Assembly: GCF_000313135.1 (NCBI RefSeq)
Contig: NW_004457584.1
Coordinates: 530,653 to 594,652 of the forward strand
DNA from: Acanthamoeba castellanii str. Neff
Lineage: Eukaryota; Discosea; Longamoebia; Acanthamoebidae
Direction: 5' to 3'
Length of the DNA stretch: 64,000 nucleotides
Positions 22,895 to 35,081 of this stretch are shown here, in pieces. Both the position numbers and the translations under genes were made by a program. The notes under the pieces are model-generated. The model made no database searches, was not told the origin of the DNA, and saw only the letters and a program-made list of their open reading frames with translations. Numbering within the stretch: position 1 is the first letter of the stretch; each line of letters starts with the position of its first letter.

Positions 22895-25800
22895 TCAGAC
22901 GGCCGGGAAGGCGAAGGCGGGGCCGACGACCTCGATGGGGTGCACCAACTTGCCCTTGCCGACACCCACCTCGATCTAATAATAATAATAATTTTTGTCG
23001 ATGGGTCATGTGAAGCCGCGCGCGAGTGCGAGTGTGGGCGCGCACCTGGTAGATGCCGGGGTGCACGACTTTCTCCATGGCGCCGTCGGTGGCAACCGCC
23101 AGGGTGTCGGGTCCCGTGTTGAAGAAGATCTCCTTCGACTCACCTGCGAAAACCCGATGAGCCACGCACTACCGCACACGCACACCACCGCACACGCACA
23201 CGCACACACCACCGCACACGCACACGCACACACGCACGCACGGCCCATGCGCGTGGGCCAGGGGGGCGGGTACCGGGGTTGAGATGAACCCTCTCGAAGG
23301 CGAAGAGCTGCTTCAGCGGGCCACGATCGGCGTTGTCGCGCGTGACGAAGGCCAGAACCACTTCGTCGCCGGCCACCGGCCCCACGTTGGTCACCCGCAC
23401 GCGGAACGACACTGCCTCGTCCCTCGCTGCTGCGTGTCATGTGTGTGCGCGCGTGTGCGTGTGTGTGTTGTGCGCGCGTGTGCGTGTGTGCATGTGTGTG
23501 TCGTGTGCCGTATGTCGTTCCGCGTGCGCGTGTGCGATGGTGTAAGGTTGAGTGACGGAGCTGTGAGTGAGCAAGTAACACGGTACGCACCATAGGACTT
23601 GAGCGCGCTCGGTTGCGGCGTCGAGAGCCACTCAGTCTTGAACGTGGTGTAGCTCAGGCCGAACCCGAACTCCCACAGTGGTGCCTGAGCAGTCAGTGTC
23701 CGCCCACCCAGTCAGCGGTCATAAGAGCGCATTCCAGTCCCTGGGAAGGAATGAGTGGCCGGCGGCGGGGAGGCGTACGGGTCCGGTGTAGTAGCGGTAG
23801 GTGCGGCCCGGGTTGTTGCCGCTGGCGCGCATGCTCATGTTGGTGAGGGGCACCATATCCACGTAGTTCGCCGGCAGCACAGTCACCGGTAGGCGGCCTA
23901 GCAGTGTTGTCCCGTCAGTCTTGTTGTCTTGTCGACCACACGACACACACGACACACACGACACACACGACACGACACACGCACGCACGCATGCACAGAC
24001 ACAACAATAGATGATTCAAAGTACCGCCCGGGTTGTAGTCGCCGAAGAGCACATCGGCGATGGCCTGGCCGCCGTTCTCGCCCGGGTAAAAGGCGTCTAC
24101 GATGCCGTCCACCTGGTCCTTAATCCACTCGATCGCCACCGCGCCTCCGTGCATCATCACCACGACCTGCCGCAGGAGGAAACTTGAGCCGCGCGTGCAT
24201 CGTTTCGCATGTCGCGTTGTGCGCGTCGTGTGTGTTGTGTCGTGTGTTGCGTTGTGTGTGTCGTGTCGTACAGTGGGTGTGTTGGTGGCGACGATGGACT
24301 TGATGAGGTGGTCCTGCATGCCGGGCAGCGTGATGGCCACGCGGTCCTTGCCTTCGCTTTCGACAGACGTATTCAGTCCCAAAACGACAATCGCCACATC
24401 TGGCGTTGAACACCAATCGCGCAGCGGTGAGTCTTGAGCACATTCCACATACATTCCGCAAAGACCGCACAAGCAAGTTTGTGGTACCGGCAGCCTGGGC
24501 GGCCTTGACAGCTTCCGGAATGCCCGTGGTGTTGGTGCTGTCCACATCGCAGCCTTCGTTCGCGTGTGCGTGTGCGGTCGTGCGTGTGCGATCGTGAGTT
24601 GCGAGATGGGTGGTAAGTGGAATGACGAGAGAGAGGAGGTACCGAGGTTGTAGGTGACCAGAGCCTGCGGCAGCTTGGCCTTGATGGCCAGGTAGGGCGA
24701 CACGATACAGTCGTACGTCCCGTCGTGGCACCTCGACCCATAGTAGTTACCCTGTCCAGCAATTTTCGGGCATCAGCCACACATAGACACACACAACCGC
24801 ACACGCGCACTCGCCGTGCGTGCGTTACCATAGAGGGTGGGGAGCGCGTACGAGCATGGTCTCGGTGGCGTTGGCGTTGGGTCCGATGACAGCCACCCGC
24901 CTCACGCTCTTGCGCAGCGGCAGGACGCCCCGACGGTTCTGCAGGAGCACCATCGATTCGCGCGCCGCCTGCGTCGAACACAAGCAAAAGCAAAATGGAA
25001 ATTATGCGAATCACGTAGAGATTGTCGGACATAAAATGAGAAGCGGGTGTGACTCTTTAAGTCCGAACCTGCAGCGCGAGGTCAGAGTGTTCGCGCGAGC
25101 CGACGACGGACGGCGGGTACTGCTTGTAGGGCTGCTCCGCGGGCGGGTCCCACATGCCCAGCTCCATGCGCTGACGGAACAGACGCTTCACGGCCAAACG
25201 CACCTCGTCCTCTGCCACCACCAAGTCAAGTGTGTGTCGTGTGTGTCGTGTAGTGAGGGTCGAAGGTGGGATTTGGGGGGTCGGGGGGCGTACCGGTAAC
25301 CCTTCCCTCGGAGTGGGCCTTGCCCAGGTGCTTTTGGTAGAAGTCGCCACAGTTGAGGTCAGTGCCGGCGTGAAGTGCCACCGCACACGCCCCCTCCGGC
25401 GTCTTTGTGAAATGGCTGCAGCCATCGAAATGACCGCACACACACGCACACGTTAGCGACAAGGACCCAGTCATGGCTGGAGAAGAAAGGCACGCACTGG
25501 TTGTTGTAGATGGTGTCGACGGCATCACAGTCGGACACGACGTAGCCGTCGAAGCTCCAGCTGTCGCGCAGGATCGTGCGGAGGAGGAAATCGTTGGCGC
25601 ACGAGGGCACCCCGTTGACCTTCCCCGAAAGAGGCGCCGTTCAGCGCCAAAGCCCGAAAGCACGCGCGACACACACGCACTCTTAGGCGCACAAGCGAGT
25701 ACCGAGTTGTAGGAGCACATGATGGATCGGGCGCGGCCTTCGACAATGCAGCCCTTGAATGCGGGGAGATAGGTTTCAACGAAGTCGTAGTCGCTCACGA

Positions 25801-27415
25801 TGGCCTGCCAGAGCCCGACCAACACGCCACCGAGAGGTTTGTTCGAGTCATGGCGGAAACAAAGAGAGCTCTGCTCGTGTCATGTATGGTGGGTCGTGCG
25901 TCAGACGTACATCGAACATGAAGCGGTCGTAGTCCTTCCACGCTTCAAGCGAGTAGGCGGCAAAGTGCTTGCACGTGCCCACCACCTGCGTTGCAAGCGC
26001 AATGAGGACAAGCAGGGTACACCCACACGACACACGCACGACCCATACGACACACACGACACACACACACCACAAATCTGATTCGACGATTGTGTGAGTA
26101 CCTGCGGGTAGCGGGAGTCCTCACCCTCTTGCAGACCCCTCATGAAGTGAGCCACGTACTGGGCCGTCATGAAAGGGTCCTCGCCGGGCACCTACCAAAC
26201 AACAACAACAACAACGCGTTGACCCTGAACAAGAATTCATGACACAGCGCTGAGGCGATGCCTGGTATGGGTACCTCCATGTTGCGGCCCCAGCGCGGGT
26301 CACGGTTGATGCTGATGCACACCATTGCATTTCGAAGCTGGTCAGTAAGCGAAAGAAAACAGAAGCGAATACTTGGGATTCTTGTCTTGTCTTGTTTGTG
26401 GGCTGGGTCGAGTACTTGATGTTGGGCGCCCAGAAGTCGAGCCCACCGATGCCCTCGTTGTTGAGCGCACGCGCTTCATTGGAAATGGCCCTCGCCATCT
26501 TGTGGATCTACATACAAAAAGTCACGCCCACTCCGTGAATAGAGCGACTTGCGCGCACGCGCACGCATGACCGCACACGACGCGGGGACCAAGGGCGCAC
26601 CAGTTTCATATTGAAGGCGGCACCGAGAGCGCAGGGAGCGGGGAAGGAAGTGGGACAGTTGGTTCCGCACTTGGTCAACACGCCGTGCAGGCACTCGGTC
26701 CACTACACCCGCACGCACACGACACGCACGACACACACCACGTGACACACGCGACACGCGTGCAAGCTCAACTTTAGCCAAGTCTCGTCGCGCTCTCTGT
26801 GCGCGGAGTGATGATTACCCAATTGTAGGCGGGGATGCCGAGCGAGGGGACGGCGGGCGCCTGGTGGCCCATCTGCCCGATGAGCTGGTCCAGTGTCTAA
26901 TCTCATTGACATGCATGCGGCGAATGTGGGTGAGCAGCACTCAGCACTCAGTTGCTCGCGCTACGTGTGGAAGCTGCAGGGTGCAATGATTGATTGATTA
27001 CGTACCAACCGGGAGACGAGGTCATCGGTGCGCTGGCCCGCCGTGAGGCTGGTGTTGCAGAACGGCAAGTCCTTGAGCGGAGCGTCCTGCAGAGGCGTGG
27101 CCATACCACGGTCAACACCCCCCCTTCCAACAACAAATAATAAAGAATGGAAATAGTGATACTTTTATTTTTATTTTTATTTATTCTTGCATTTATTCTG
27201 CGGCCCTGCTTCCAGAAGGGTTGAGGGGAGCAGACCTGACAGGTGGGCACGTCGGCACTCTCGAGAGGCAGGAGGCCACGCGCGACAACGTTGCTCCTCG
27301 CTGCGGGAGGGGGGCCTGCCCAAGGCGAAGGGGGTGGACCCATAGTGGTCGCATCGCAGCACAGCGCGCCGAGAAGAACCGCCAGCACAAGCGGCGCTCC
27401 CAGCTGTAGAGTCAT
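22895..27415 (-). CDS. Secreted glycoside hydrolase family 3, beta-xylosidase-like
   Basis: The ATG at 27415 opens a signal peptide ([18 protein letters not shown]). About 20 small exons run to the TGA at 22895. The GH3 N-terminal barrel has [47 protein letters not shown] and the nucleophile region [17 protein letters not shown], then GTDLNCGDF. The second domain has [36 protein letters not shown] and [23 protein letters not shown] fibronectin-III-like end has [11 protein letters not shown] and [15 protein letters not shown]. The DCDAV and SVESEGKDR patterns resemble plant and fungal beta-xylosidases more than bacterial beta-glucosidases. It probably trims plant or algal xylan, or self wall sugars during encystment (inference). 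Most introns carry CA/TG tracts. Confidence 0.87.
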
Positions 27416-27679
27416 CTTCTGTATGGCTCTGCTCTGCGCGCGCTTCAGTGGATCTGTAGACTTGTTGTGGTTTATTTATTTGTATTTATATTTTTTATTA
27501 ATAATAATTAAAAATTGACGTGACCCAAGACGGCCGCACAAGGAAGGAGAGTCTATTCACATCAGATGCGCGGAAGAGAAGGGAAGTAACAACAAACGAA
27601 GAAGAAGATGAAGAAGAAGAGCCGGCTGAGCGGCTCGGAGATGGGTGAATGTGGCAATTGAGGGTGTGTGTGGTCTTTT

Positions 27680-28877
27680 TTAGCAGTAGCAGCCGCCCTC
27701 CTGAGGCTGGGGCGTGGGCTGGTTGAGGTTGAGCGGCTTGGCCTTGAGTTCGGCCGACTGCGTCTCCAGATCTCGGTCCATCCTCGTCGGAATCACACGC
27801 GCTGTGCGTGTGCGGTGATGCGTGCGTGCGTGTGCGGTGGTGCGTGTGCGGTGGTGCGTGTGCGAGAGTAAATAAAAGAGAACTGGTGCAGCGGAATAGC
27901 AGAAGGGGAGGTTACCCAGCTCGAGGAAAACTTCGTTCACGTTGAATGCGTTCTTGGCCGACGTTTCGAAGAACAGAAGGTCCTGTGCAGCCGCGTATGC
28001 CTGACCTTCCTCGCTGCATTGATCATTGACCGAGAGGAATGTGAGGTGTGCTGTGACGGATTGACACAGACGACTGCAGTTGGGGTCGTGTGTGTGTGTG
28101 TGTGTGGCGCGCGCGCGCGTGTGCATGCGTGTGCGTGTTGTGCGTGTTCGCGTACGTGGAGACTTGTCTGAACTCGGACAGATCGGCTTTGTTGGCAGTC
28201 AGTGCGATGACGACCTGCATCCACCAACAACGCCACAGTGAAGGCACGGAATGGTTAAGAGCTCAGCTCCATCGTGCGAGTTTCAGAGCTTGGGGCGGCT
28301 AGACGTGCCTTGCGGCCCAAGTGTTCCCTCAGCTCGTTGATCCACATCTTGGCCCGCTCGAACGAGGTGCTGCTCGTGATGTCGTACACCACGATCGCAC
28401 CGTGCGAACCGCTACGCACATGATGATAGTGCCACCAACATCATCACCATCACCATGGTGAGTCTTCATGTAGAGCCGCGCGCACCGGTGAAAGAAAGTG
28501 GCACCGTACCGGTAGTACATGGGTGCCAAGCTGTTGTACCGCTCTTGGCCTGCCGTGTCCTGCACAGTACGGCACGCGCCGCATGAGGTGGAGGTTGAAG
28601 AGAAGGAAGAGGGTGGAGAGATGAAGAAAGAAGGCACACGAACCCAGATCTCAAACTTGACCGTGGTGTCGTCTACGACCACAGTCTGCGTCAAGAAGGC
28701 GGCTGATGAAAGAGATCAGTACTCCCATCTGGTTGATGGGATTTCGTGGCAAGTACCTCCGATGGTACTCTCCTGAAACTCGTTGAACTTGCCCTTCACG
28801 AAGCGAATCACGAGAGTCGATTTGCCCACGCCCGACTCACCCAACAGCACAAGTTTGTGGTGCCGAATTCTGTTCAT
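27680..28877 (-). CDS. RAB5: Rab5-family small GTPase
   Basis: The ATG at 28877 starts [20 protein letters not shown] (P-loop). The switch I end STIG joins [12 protein letters not shown], a Rab5-subfamily signature. Switch II is [18 protein letters not shown] with the catalytic Gln intact. The guanine-specificity motifs are NKAD and ETSAK. The hypervariable tail ends GGCYC, a CxC double-geranylgeranylation site, and the stop is at 27680. Rab5 recruits PI3-kinase and tethers to early endosomes. The same window has a myotubularin, which removes the lipid Rab5 effectors recognise, but they are not adjacent. Introns contain GTGTGTGCGTG tracts. Confidence 0.93.
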
Positions 28878-29060
28878 TTTTTTCCTCTCTTAATTGTTGT
28901 GTATATGCTACAAAAAGGGTTAGTATCATCATCACATTATGATTGGCAAAAGAAGCTTTCTACCTTATTGCTGCTCCCTTGTTGCTTCTCCAAATTGATG
29001 CTCTTCTTGTCTGTAGATGATCACCCAACAAACTCGATTTTTGATTTGTATCCCAGGAAT

Positions 29061-32000
29061 TTATTCTTTTCCTTCTCCATTTCCTGCGTGGCATTCCTTG
29101 AATACGTTTCGTGGCGCCTCGTGTTCTGTGTGCGTGTGCGGTGTAGCAGTGGGCGGAGGTGGTGGCTGTGCGAAGAAGGAGGTGAGCTTCCGCTGCGCGC
29201 TGTCGAGCGACTTCCGCCGCTTCGTCCCTTCGCTCTTTCGCTTCTCCGAGCTCTGCTTCGTCCCCGACGTCTTGTTGGCGCTCCTCGTCGGCGTTGTCAC
29301 CTTCTTTGGCGACTTTGGTGGCGTCTTCCGTGGTGGCGTAGTCGTCATCGTCCGATCAACGCCGTCGCCTTCATCAGGCTTCCCTCGCTTGTGCAGCGGT
29401 TCCACTTCATCTTCGGCTTCTCTTGAGACGCCCGGGCAGGTGGATCCGCTCAGGCTTCGCTTTCGTTCCACTGGCGGCGCACCGCCCGGTGATGGCGGCA
29501 GAACTGCCGCGAAGAAGAGGGCGCGTCGGACCGGGCTTGACGAAGTGGAGGTCGAGGTCGATGTTGGTAATGACGACGAAGCCGAAGTTGAAGCTGGAGC
29601 CGGTGCCGGTGCCGATGTCGATGTCGATGCCGGTGCAGGTGAAGGTGAAGGTGCCGAGGCCGGTGTCGGTGTCGACGATGCCGAAGACGAAGCCGAAGGA
29701 ATTTTAAAGGGCGATCGAGAAGGAGATAGGAGAAGTGTTGAAGAGGAGGAAGAGGAGGTAGTGGTGGAGGTAGTAGAAGTAGTTGTACTTGGTGGTGGAG
29801 AGCCGGCCTTGAAGAAGGAGGAGATGGAGCGCTGGCTGGCCTTCTCCTCGCGGAAGTGCGAGATGCGGATCCCCAGCAGGCGGAGGGTGATCGGAAACGC
29901 CTTCTCCAGCAGCCGCGTCGCCTCAGCCAGAATGTCCTCGTACGCATTAACATACCTAACCGCACGCACGCACCACCGTACACACACGCGCGCGCAAGCG
30001 CGATCGTTTCAGGTCAGGCCGCTTGGCGTTTGAGTGTGTGGCTGGGTCGGAAGTGGAAACCGGTTGAGCATGGTCGAGCGGGTGAACATCTTGAACTCGT
30101 CAGTCTTGAGGTAGATAGCGAGGTTCTTCCCAGCCAGGCTCTTCTTGGCCATCGATTTGGCCAGAGACTCGGCCACCTCTCGTGCCTGCGACATGAGGAA
30201 GGCTTGCGAGCCCGACGGCCGGAAGGTGCGCATCTTTGATACGCTCTTGCGTGCCGGACTAACGTCGTGTGCGTCGTGTGCACATTTAGGCAAGAGTTGG
30301 CATGAACGACGGCGGCGGAAAGAACGCACCTGGAGTCCTCGCCAGAGGTGGGAGACCAGATACCGAGCGAGGCGCGAAGGAAAAACTCGGCCGAGGAGGG
30401 CTTGAACAGACGGAAGAGAATGGCGCGCTTCTCCTGAATCTCGCAGCACTTGGTAATGCCCAGCCCCTTCAGCATCTGTTCCGTCACCTGCAACGGCGCC
30501 CGTGTGCGATGTGTCGTGTGTGTCGTGTCGTGTCGTGTTCAGCAAGTATTCCCTAACACGATTGCCTCCAGTGGAATGGTGGAAAGTGGCGGGGGCAGGT
30601 ACCTTGCCGACGCCAGAGATCTTGCGCACGGGCAAATCCTTGAGGAAGGCGATGATGGCCTCGCGATCCGCCTGCAATCGAAATTGGCCGTCGGGCTTGT
30701 TGACGTCGCAGCAAATCTTGGCCAGCTGTCGGTTGGGTGCAATGCCTAGAAGTAAAACGCGTCGGGTGCGTGAGCGGGCGCGTGTGTCGTGTGCGTGCCG
30801 TGTCGTTACACGTGTAGTGCGTGTGTTTCATGTGCATGCATGCCTCGAAGGCCTTCTGCAGAGACGAGTACCTATGCTGCAGGTGAGCTGTGTGCGCTGG
30901 TTGACCAGCGCACGCACCCGCTCGGCCACCTGCTCGGCCGACTCGTCCGGGTGCTTGGCGAGGTAGGGACTCAGATGGAGCGACGCCTCGTCGAGCGAGT
31001 AGGCCCGAAAGTGCGGGTCGAACATGGCGAACACCTCCTGCGTCAGCTTGCTCGCCTCCCTGATGTAACATTGGCCCAAGGTTAGTCTGATACACACCGC
31101 GGTGCACCTTAACACTCACTGCCGATCATTATTGAGGTGGGTCGGTGCTCTGTACCGGTATTTGTCAAAGTGAACGGGCACGATGATGAGCTCGGGGCAG
31201 AGCTGCTTGGCGATGAAGCCCGGCATGGCCGACCGAACGCCAAACTTGCGCGCCTCGTAGGAGGCCGTGGTCAGCATCGAGTTACCGCCCACGGCAATGG
31301 GGAGGCCTGCGCCGCAAGCAACCGCCCGCACCACGTACAGGAGATACGCATCACGACACGCACACACAGTGAGCGTTCGTGGTGGAGGAGCAACCCTGGT
31401 GAGTGCATACCGCGCAGGTGCGGATTGTCTCTGATCTCGACACTTGCGTAGAAGGCATCCCTGAAGCGGTGCGTCGCCGCCACCAGCCCCATGCGGGTCA
31501 GACAAACTCAATGCGGCGGCGGTGCGGATGCGAGTAGAATAGAATGTGTGGGCCACGGGACGTACATGTCGATGTGAAAGAAGATCTGGGAGAGGTCGCG
31601 GGAACTCTCCAGGGTGGCCAGCTTGGCGTCGATCGACTTGAGGAGCAGCGTGTCGTCTTGATGCTCCACCTCCTTCAGCTTGTGGAGCATCTGCTGCACC
31701 TCCTTCTCGACCCGCTCCGACTTCATCTGTTCGTTCTTAAAGAATTTCGAACCCTGTGGAAAGAATTATAGAATTAATTCAGAATAACTGTGTAATTTCG
31801 AATAAGGAAGAATAATAGAATAAATACCAAAATGATTTGTTTGAATAATGTTGCGGGCAAAGGGATGAACCTTGGACATGTCGTAGATGATCTTGTTGGC
31901 CTTTTCCTTGTCCACGGACTGCATGCCGGCCTTGTCGCCAGTTGAAAGACCCAGCCGGGCGGCCAACGGGTTGGCGGAACTTGGTGCCGGGGCACTGGAG

Positions 32001-32200
32001 GATGTGGATGTGGATGTAGATGGAACGGGAACCGGTTCGTCGAATTCATCGAGGAAGGCATGCCGCTCTACCTCGAGGTCGTCTCCATCGTCGTCATCCA
32101 TCTCGAAGCTCTGATCATGGTCCAGCATCGCCAGCAGCTCATCCTCGGTGAGCTGGCCCAGGCCGGGAACGCACTCCACCGCCCCGCCCGACTGATGCAT
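29061..32200 (-). CDS. POLK: DNA polymerase kappa (Y-family translesion polymerase)
   Basis: The first in-frame ATG is at 32200 (MHQSGGAVECV). After a disordered acidic N-terminus comes GMQSVDKEKANKIIYDMSK, the Pol kappa N-clasp, then SIDAKLATLESSRDLSQ. Catalytic palm: FFHIDMDAFYASVE and YSLDEASL hold the metal-binding acids. Fingers: GNSMLTTASYEARKFGVRSA and MPGFIAKQLCPELIIVP. Thumb: VRKISGVGKVTEQMLKGLGI. Little finger: KMRTF, then FPITLRLLGIRISHF. The order and wording follow animal Pol kappa closely. The tail, from about 29780 down to 29061, is Ser/Thr/Pro-rich with two PCNA-binding PIP boxes (QRSISSFF and QRKLTSFF). No UBZ finger is seen. It extends primers past bulky minor-groove lesions in the nucleus. 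Confidence 0.92.
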
Positions 32201-32365
32201 CCAAATGGAACTATCAATTGACAACTCGCGTTGCCGCAGTCCGTTTCTTCCTTCGCGCCAAAACGAAACTGACCAAACGTTTCACATATGTTTTTAAAGT
32301 TGTGTTTTGTGGTGTCGAAAAAAAAACTAAATGCGTATTTATTTTTGTTTTATGTGCAAAGTAAG
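32201..32365. promoter_or_regulatory. Divergent promoter, POLK / TPRKB
   Basis: Only 165 bp separate the two start codons. AT content is high (TTTTTAAAG, TATTTATTTTTG) relative to flanking exons. Both genes are probably driven from a shared nucleosome-free region. Confidence 0.5.
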
Positions 32366-33288
32366 ATGGAGGTGGAGGAGGCACAGACGATGAAGCGTTT
32401 CACGTTCGAGTTCTTCCCGTGCCGTACGCTCCACCTTTTCTTCTTCACGGAGGTCACCAACGGCGACGAGATACTCGGGCAGATTCGCGCCGGCACTCTC
32501 GAGATGGCCTTCATGTCGCCCTCCCTCGTACGCTAAATAGTATTTATTATTATTATTTATTATTGCTCTGGTTCCAAATGCTCGAGAATTAATGTATATT
32601 AAATAATTAAGTCAAAAATTAAAAACGCACTGCAGATCGTGGACGAGTTTCAGGTGGTGGCGGCTGCCCACCGGGTGCTGCAGGACGAGGCGCGAGGCAA
32701 GATGGTGACCAAGAACCTGCACTCCGAGCTCGTGCACACCCTCAGCGGCGCACACCACGTACGAGCGCGCTTGTGACTTGGTCGTGTGTCATGTGTCGTG
32801 TGCTCACTGCAACACCGCTGCCTGCACAACAGATTGCGGAGGGCATCCGCAAGTTTGGAATGGATGTGCACCACAACTACTTCCTTGTGGCGCTGTTCGA
32901 TGCCGACGATGCCACGGTTCGGACCTCTTATCTCCAGCCAGCCTGGTTGCTCGCATTTCTTATGCTTCACACGACACACACACAACACACACACACACAA
33001 CGCACACACGCACACACCAACCAATCGACAGATCGAACGACTGAAGGGGCTGGTGCAAGGAAAGGAGACTGAGGTGGATCAATTCAAGAAGCACACCGTC
33101 ATCACGAAAGCCTTGCAGGTACTACTCCTCTGCGCTGCGCCTTGTCTTCCTTCATGACACATATGAGCCCAACATTCACATTCGCCTTTCACCTGCTTCA
33201 TCAGCACTACAAGATCAGCAACGACGAAAAGGCGATGAGCGACATCGTGGGCTCCATCGTCTCCCGCATCGCCACGCGAGGCCACTGA
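32366..33288 (+). CDS. TPRKB: KEOPS/EKC complex subunit Cgi121 (TPRKB)
   Basis: Five exons: 32366-32527, 32636-32758, 32833-32916, 33032-33118 and 33205-33288 (540 nt, 179 residues). These match the length and order of human TPRKB: FPCRTLHLFFFTEV at the N-terminus, then LEMAFMSPSLIVDEFQVVAA, GKMVTKNLHSELVHTLS, the helix IAEGIRKFGM, and KISNDEKAMSDIVGSIV at the end. Cgi121 binds the kinase-like subunit Bud32/PRPK in KEOPS, which makes the t6A modification at position 37 of ANN-decoding tRNAs. It is a single-copy housekeeping-type gene, and its stop is 68 bp from the EMC2 stop on the other strand. Confidence 0.9.
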
Positions 33289-33356
33289 GTGTCAATTGCG
33301 TGGTGGATTAAAAAAATCGAATTCAACAGCGCCACACACACAAGACAACACGAGTC

Positions 33357-34792
33357 TACTGGAGCTTGGCGAGGACGGCGTCTACGACCGGGAGATGCTC
33401 GGGCGCCGCCGCTTTATAGCTGGCCCGCAGCTTGCCGGCGGCCAGCGTCGCCAGCTCGCCGTTGTCCTTGGGCTTGGCTCCTCCCTTCTTCGACGCCAGC
33501 GCCTTGCATGCCTGTGGTGAGTGGGTGGTGAGTGGTGGTCAGCAAAAAGGGAACGATGAATCACCGGTGAAGGAGGCAAGGGGGAAGGAAACGCCACCAG
33601 CGCGAGGCCAAAGAGGGCGCGGTTGTTGCTGTCTCGGTTGAGCTCGAGTGAGTGCGCAAAGTACTTCCTCGCCGTCGCATAGTCTCCGGTCGTGTACAGA
33701 ATCTATTTAGAGGCGCACCCCACGCGTACGTCAGGCGCGTCGTGCACTCAGCTGCGTGGCCTTGAATTGGCAGAGTGTGAGAGGTACCTCGGCGTATCGG
33801 TTGATGTAGTGGTGGTTGAGCGGTTCGGCAAGAATGAGCTCCTCGTAGCAGAATGCAGCGAACTCGTACCTGCGCGCCATCGAACGCACATCGTACTTAT
33901 TAACAACCAAGGTGCACTGATCAGGGCGGCGGCACGTACTGCTGTTCGTCGAGGTAGAGGTCGCCCAGCTCCTGCCACGCGGTCGTGTCGGCCATGAAAA
34001 TCTTGAGGTAGTCGTTCAGCTCCTCGATGGCTCGCGGTCGGGTCTCCTTTCGTGCCTTCCATATGCACACGCGACGCTTCATCGTAGCCTGGCCAACACA
34101 AGGGGTGAAGTGAGCTGCTGCCACCTTCCCCTTCAAGAACCTGCCGCACACGCCGCACGACACACACAACACACACACACACACACACACTTAAGGGAGG
34201 GAGAAAGGCGTCGGTACGGTGTCGGCTGGGTCGTCGATGAGGAGAGAATTGTAGATGGAGATGGCTTCCTCGAACTCGCCCTCGGCCTCGAGCTTCATGG
34301 CGGTGAGGCGACGCACGCGGGCGCTGCCGGGGAACTTGGCCGTCAGTCGCGCCAGGACCTCCTGTTCGTTGCGCACCCCAAGGGTCAGCCAGGGAGCGCC
34401 CTGCACACCGTGGCGAGCGAGGAAGTGTGACGTACATTGGCGAGGGGGAGGTCGTTTGAGTCAAGTGCCGCTACAAAGAGCTGCTCCTGCACAGTCCACG
34501 CTGTGGCCCAACGTTAATGCATGGCTCGAGTTGCATATGAAAGATGAAGATGCGTAAGGATGAAGGATGAAGGAGAAGGAGGAAGAAGGAATCACGCACC
34601 TTCATTGCCAAGCTGGGATGCCGATTTGAGCAGAATGGGAGCGAATTCGAGCACGAGATCGGGCCGGCGTATGTTTTTGTTGCGCAGGGTCTTGAGGAGC
34701 GACCGCACCGCGGCAACGTCCTTGGACGATGATCCACGCAACCGAGCCGCCGTGGCCTCCATACCCACGTCCACTTCTTCTGTCGATGCCAT
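33357..34792 (-). CDS. EMC2: ER membrane protein complex subunit 2
   Basis: The ATG at 34792 (MASTEEVDVGMEA) and the stop at 33357 enclose seven or so short exons; the first two are 34792-34600 and 34500-34436. TPR-type helices follow the EMC2 pattern: RLTAMKLEAEGEFEEAISIY, RPRAIEELNDYLKIF, AWQELGDLYLDEQQY, ILAEPLNHHYINRYAEV, ARKYFAHSLELN and NNRALFGLA. EMC2 is the cytosolic TPR scaffold of the EMC, which inserts tail-anchored and multipass proteins into the ER. It is divergent from the Rab32-type gene. Confidence 0.88.
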
Positions 34793-35081
34793 TATCTCGC
34801 TCGATTAATTAATCTATCAATTACTCTTTTAATCTTTGGAGCAAGAGAGAAACAAGAAGAGAAATTGGTGAGTGCACAAGTCGTTCACCTTTTCTCGCAG
34901 CGCGTGACTGTTGTTCGCGGCGAACTTGAAGTGGAGCCACAAGTGTGAAATTGAAGGACAAGAAGCAGGGAAGGTGAGAAGAGAAGGAAGGCGCTGACCG
35001 TGTGAGGCTTTCCAAATTCATCTGCAAAGCCGAAGCTACTAAATCCGACAAATCCTCATCCCGAATCACGTAAACTGAAAG
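34793..35081. promoter_or_regulatory. Divergent promoter, EMC2 / Rab32-type GTPase
   Basis: A 289-bp spacer between opposed start codons, AT-rich next to EMC2. A minus-strand frame across it (to 35117) overlaps the Rab start and has no family support. Confidence 0.45.

Noticed and set aside
29017..30033. Plus-strand open frame across the Pol kappa tail
   Set aside because: Antisense shadow of a Ser/Thr/Pro-rich coding exon. The minus strand has two PIP boxes and is continuous with the polymerase.
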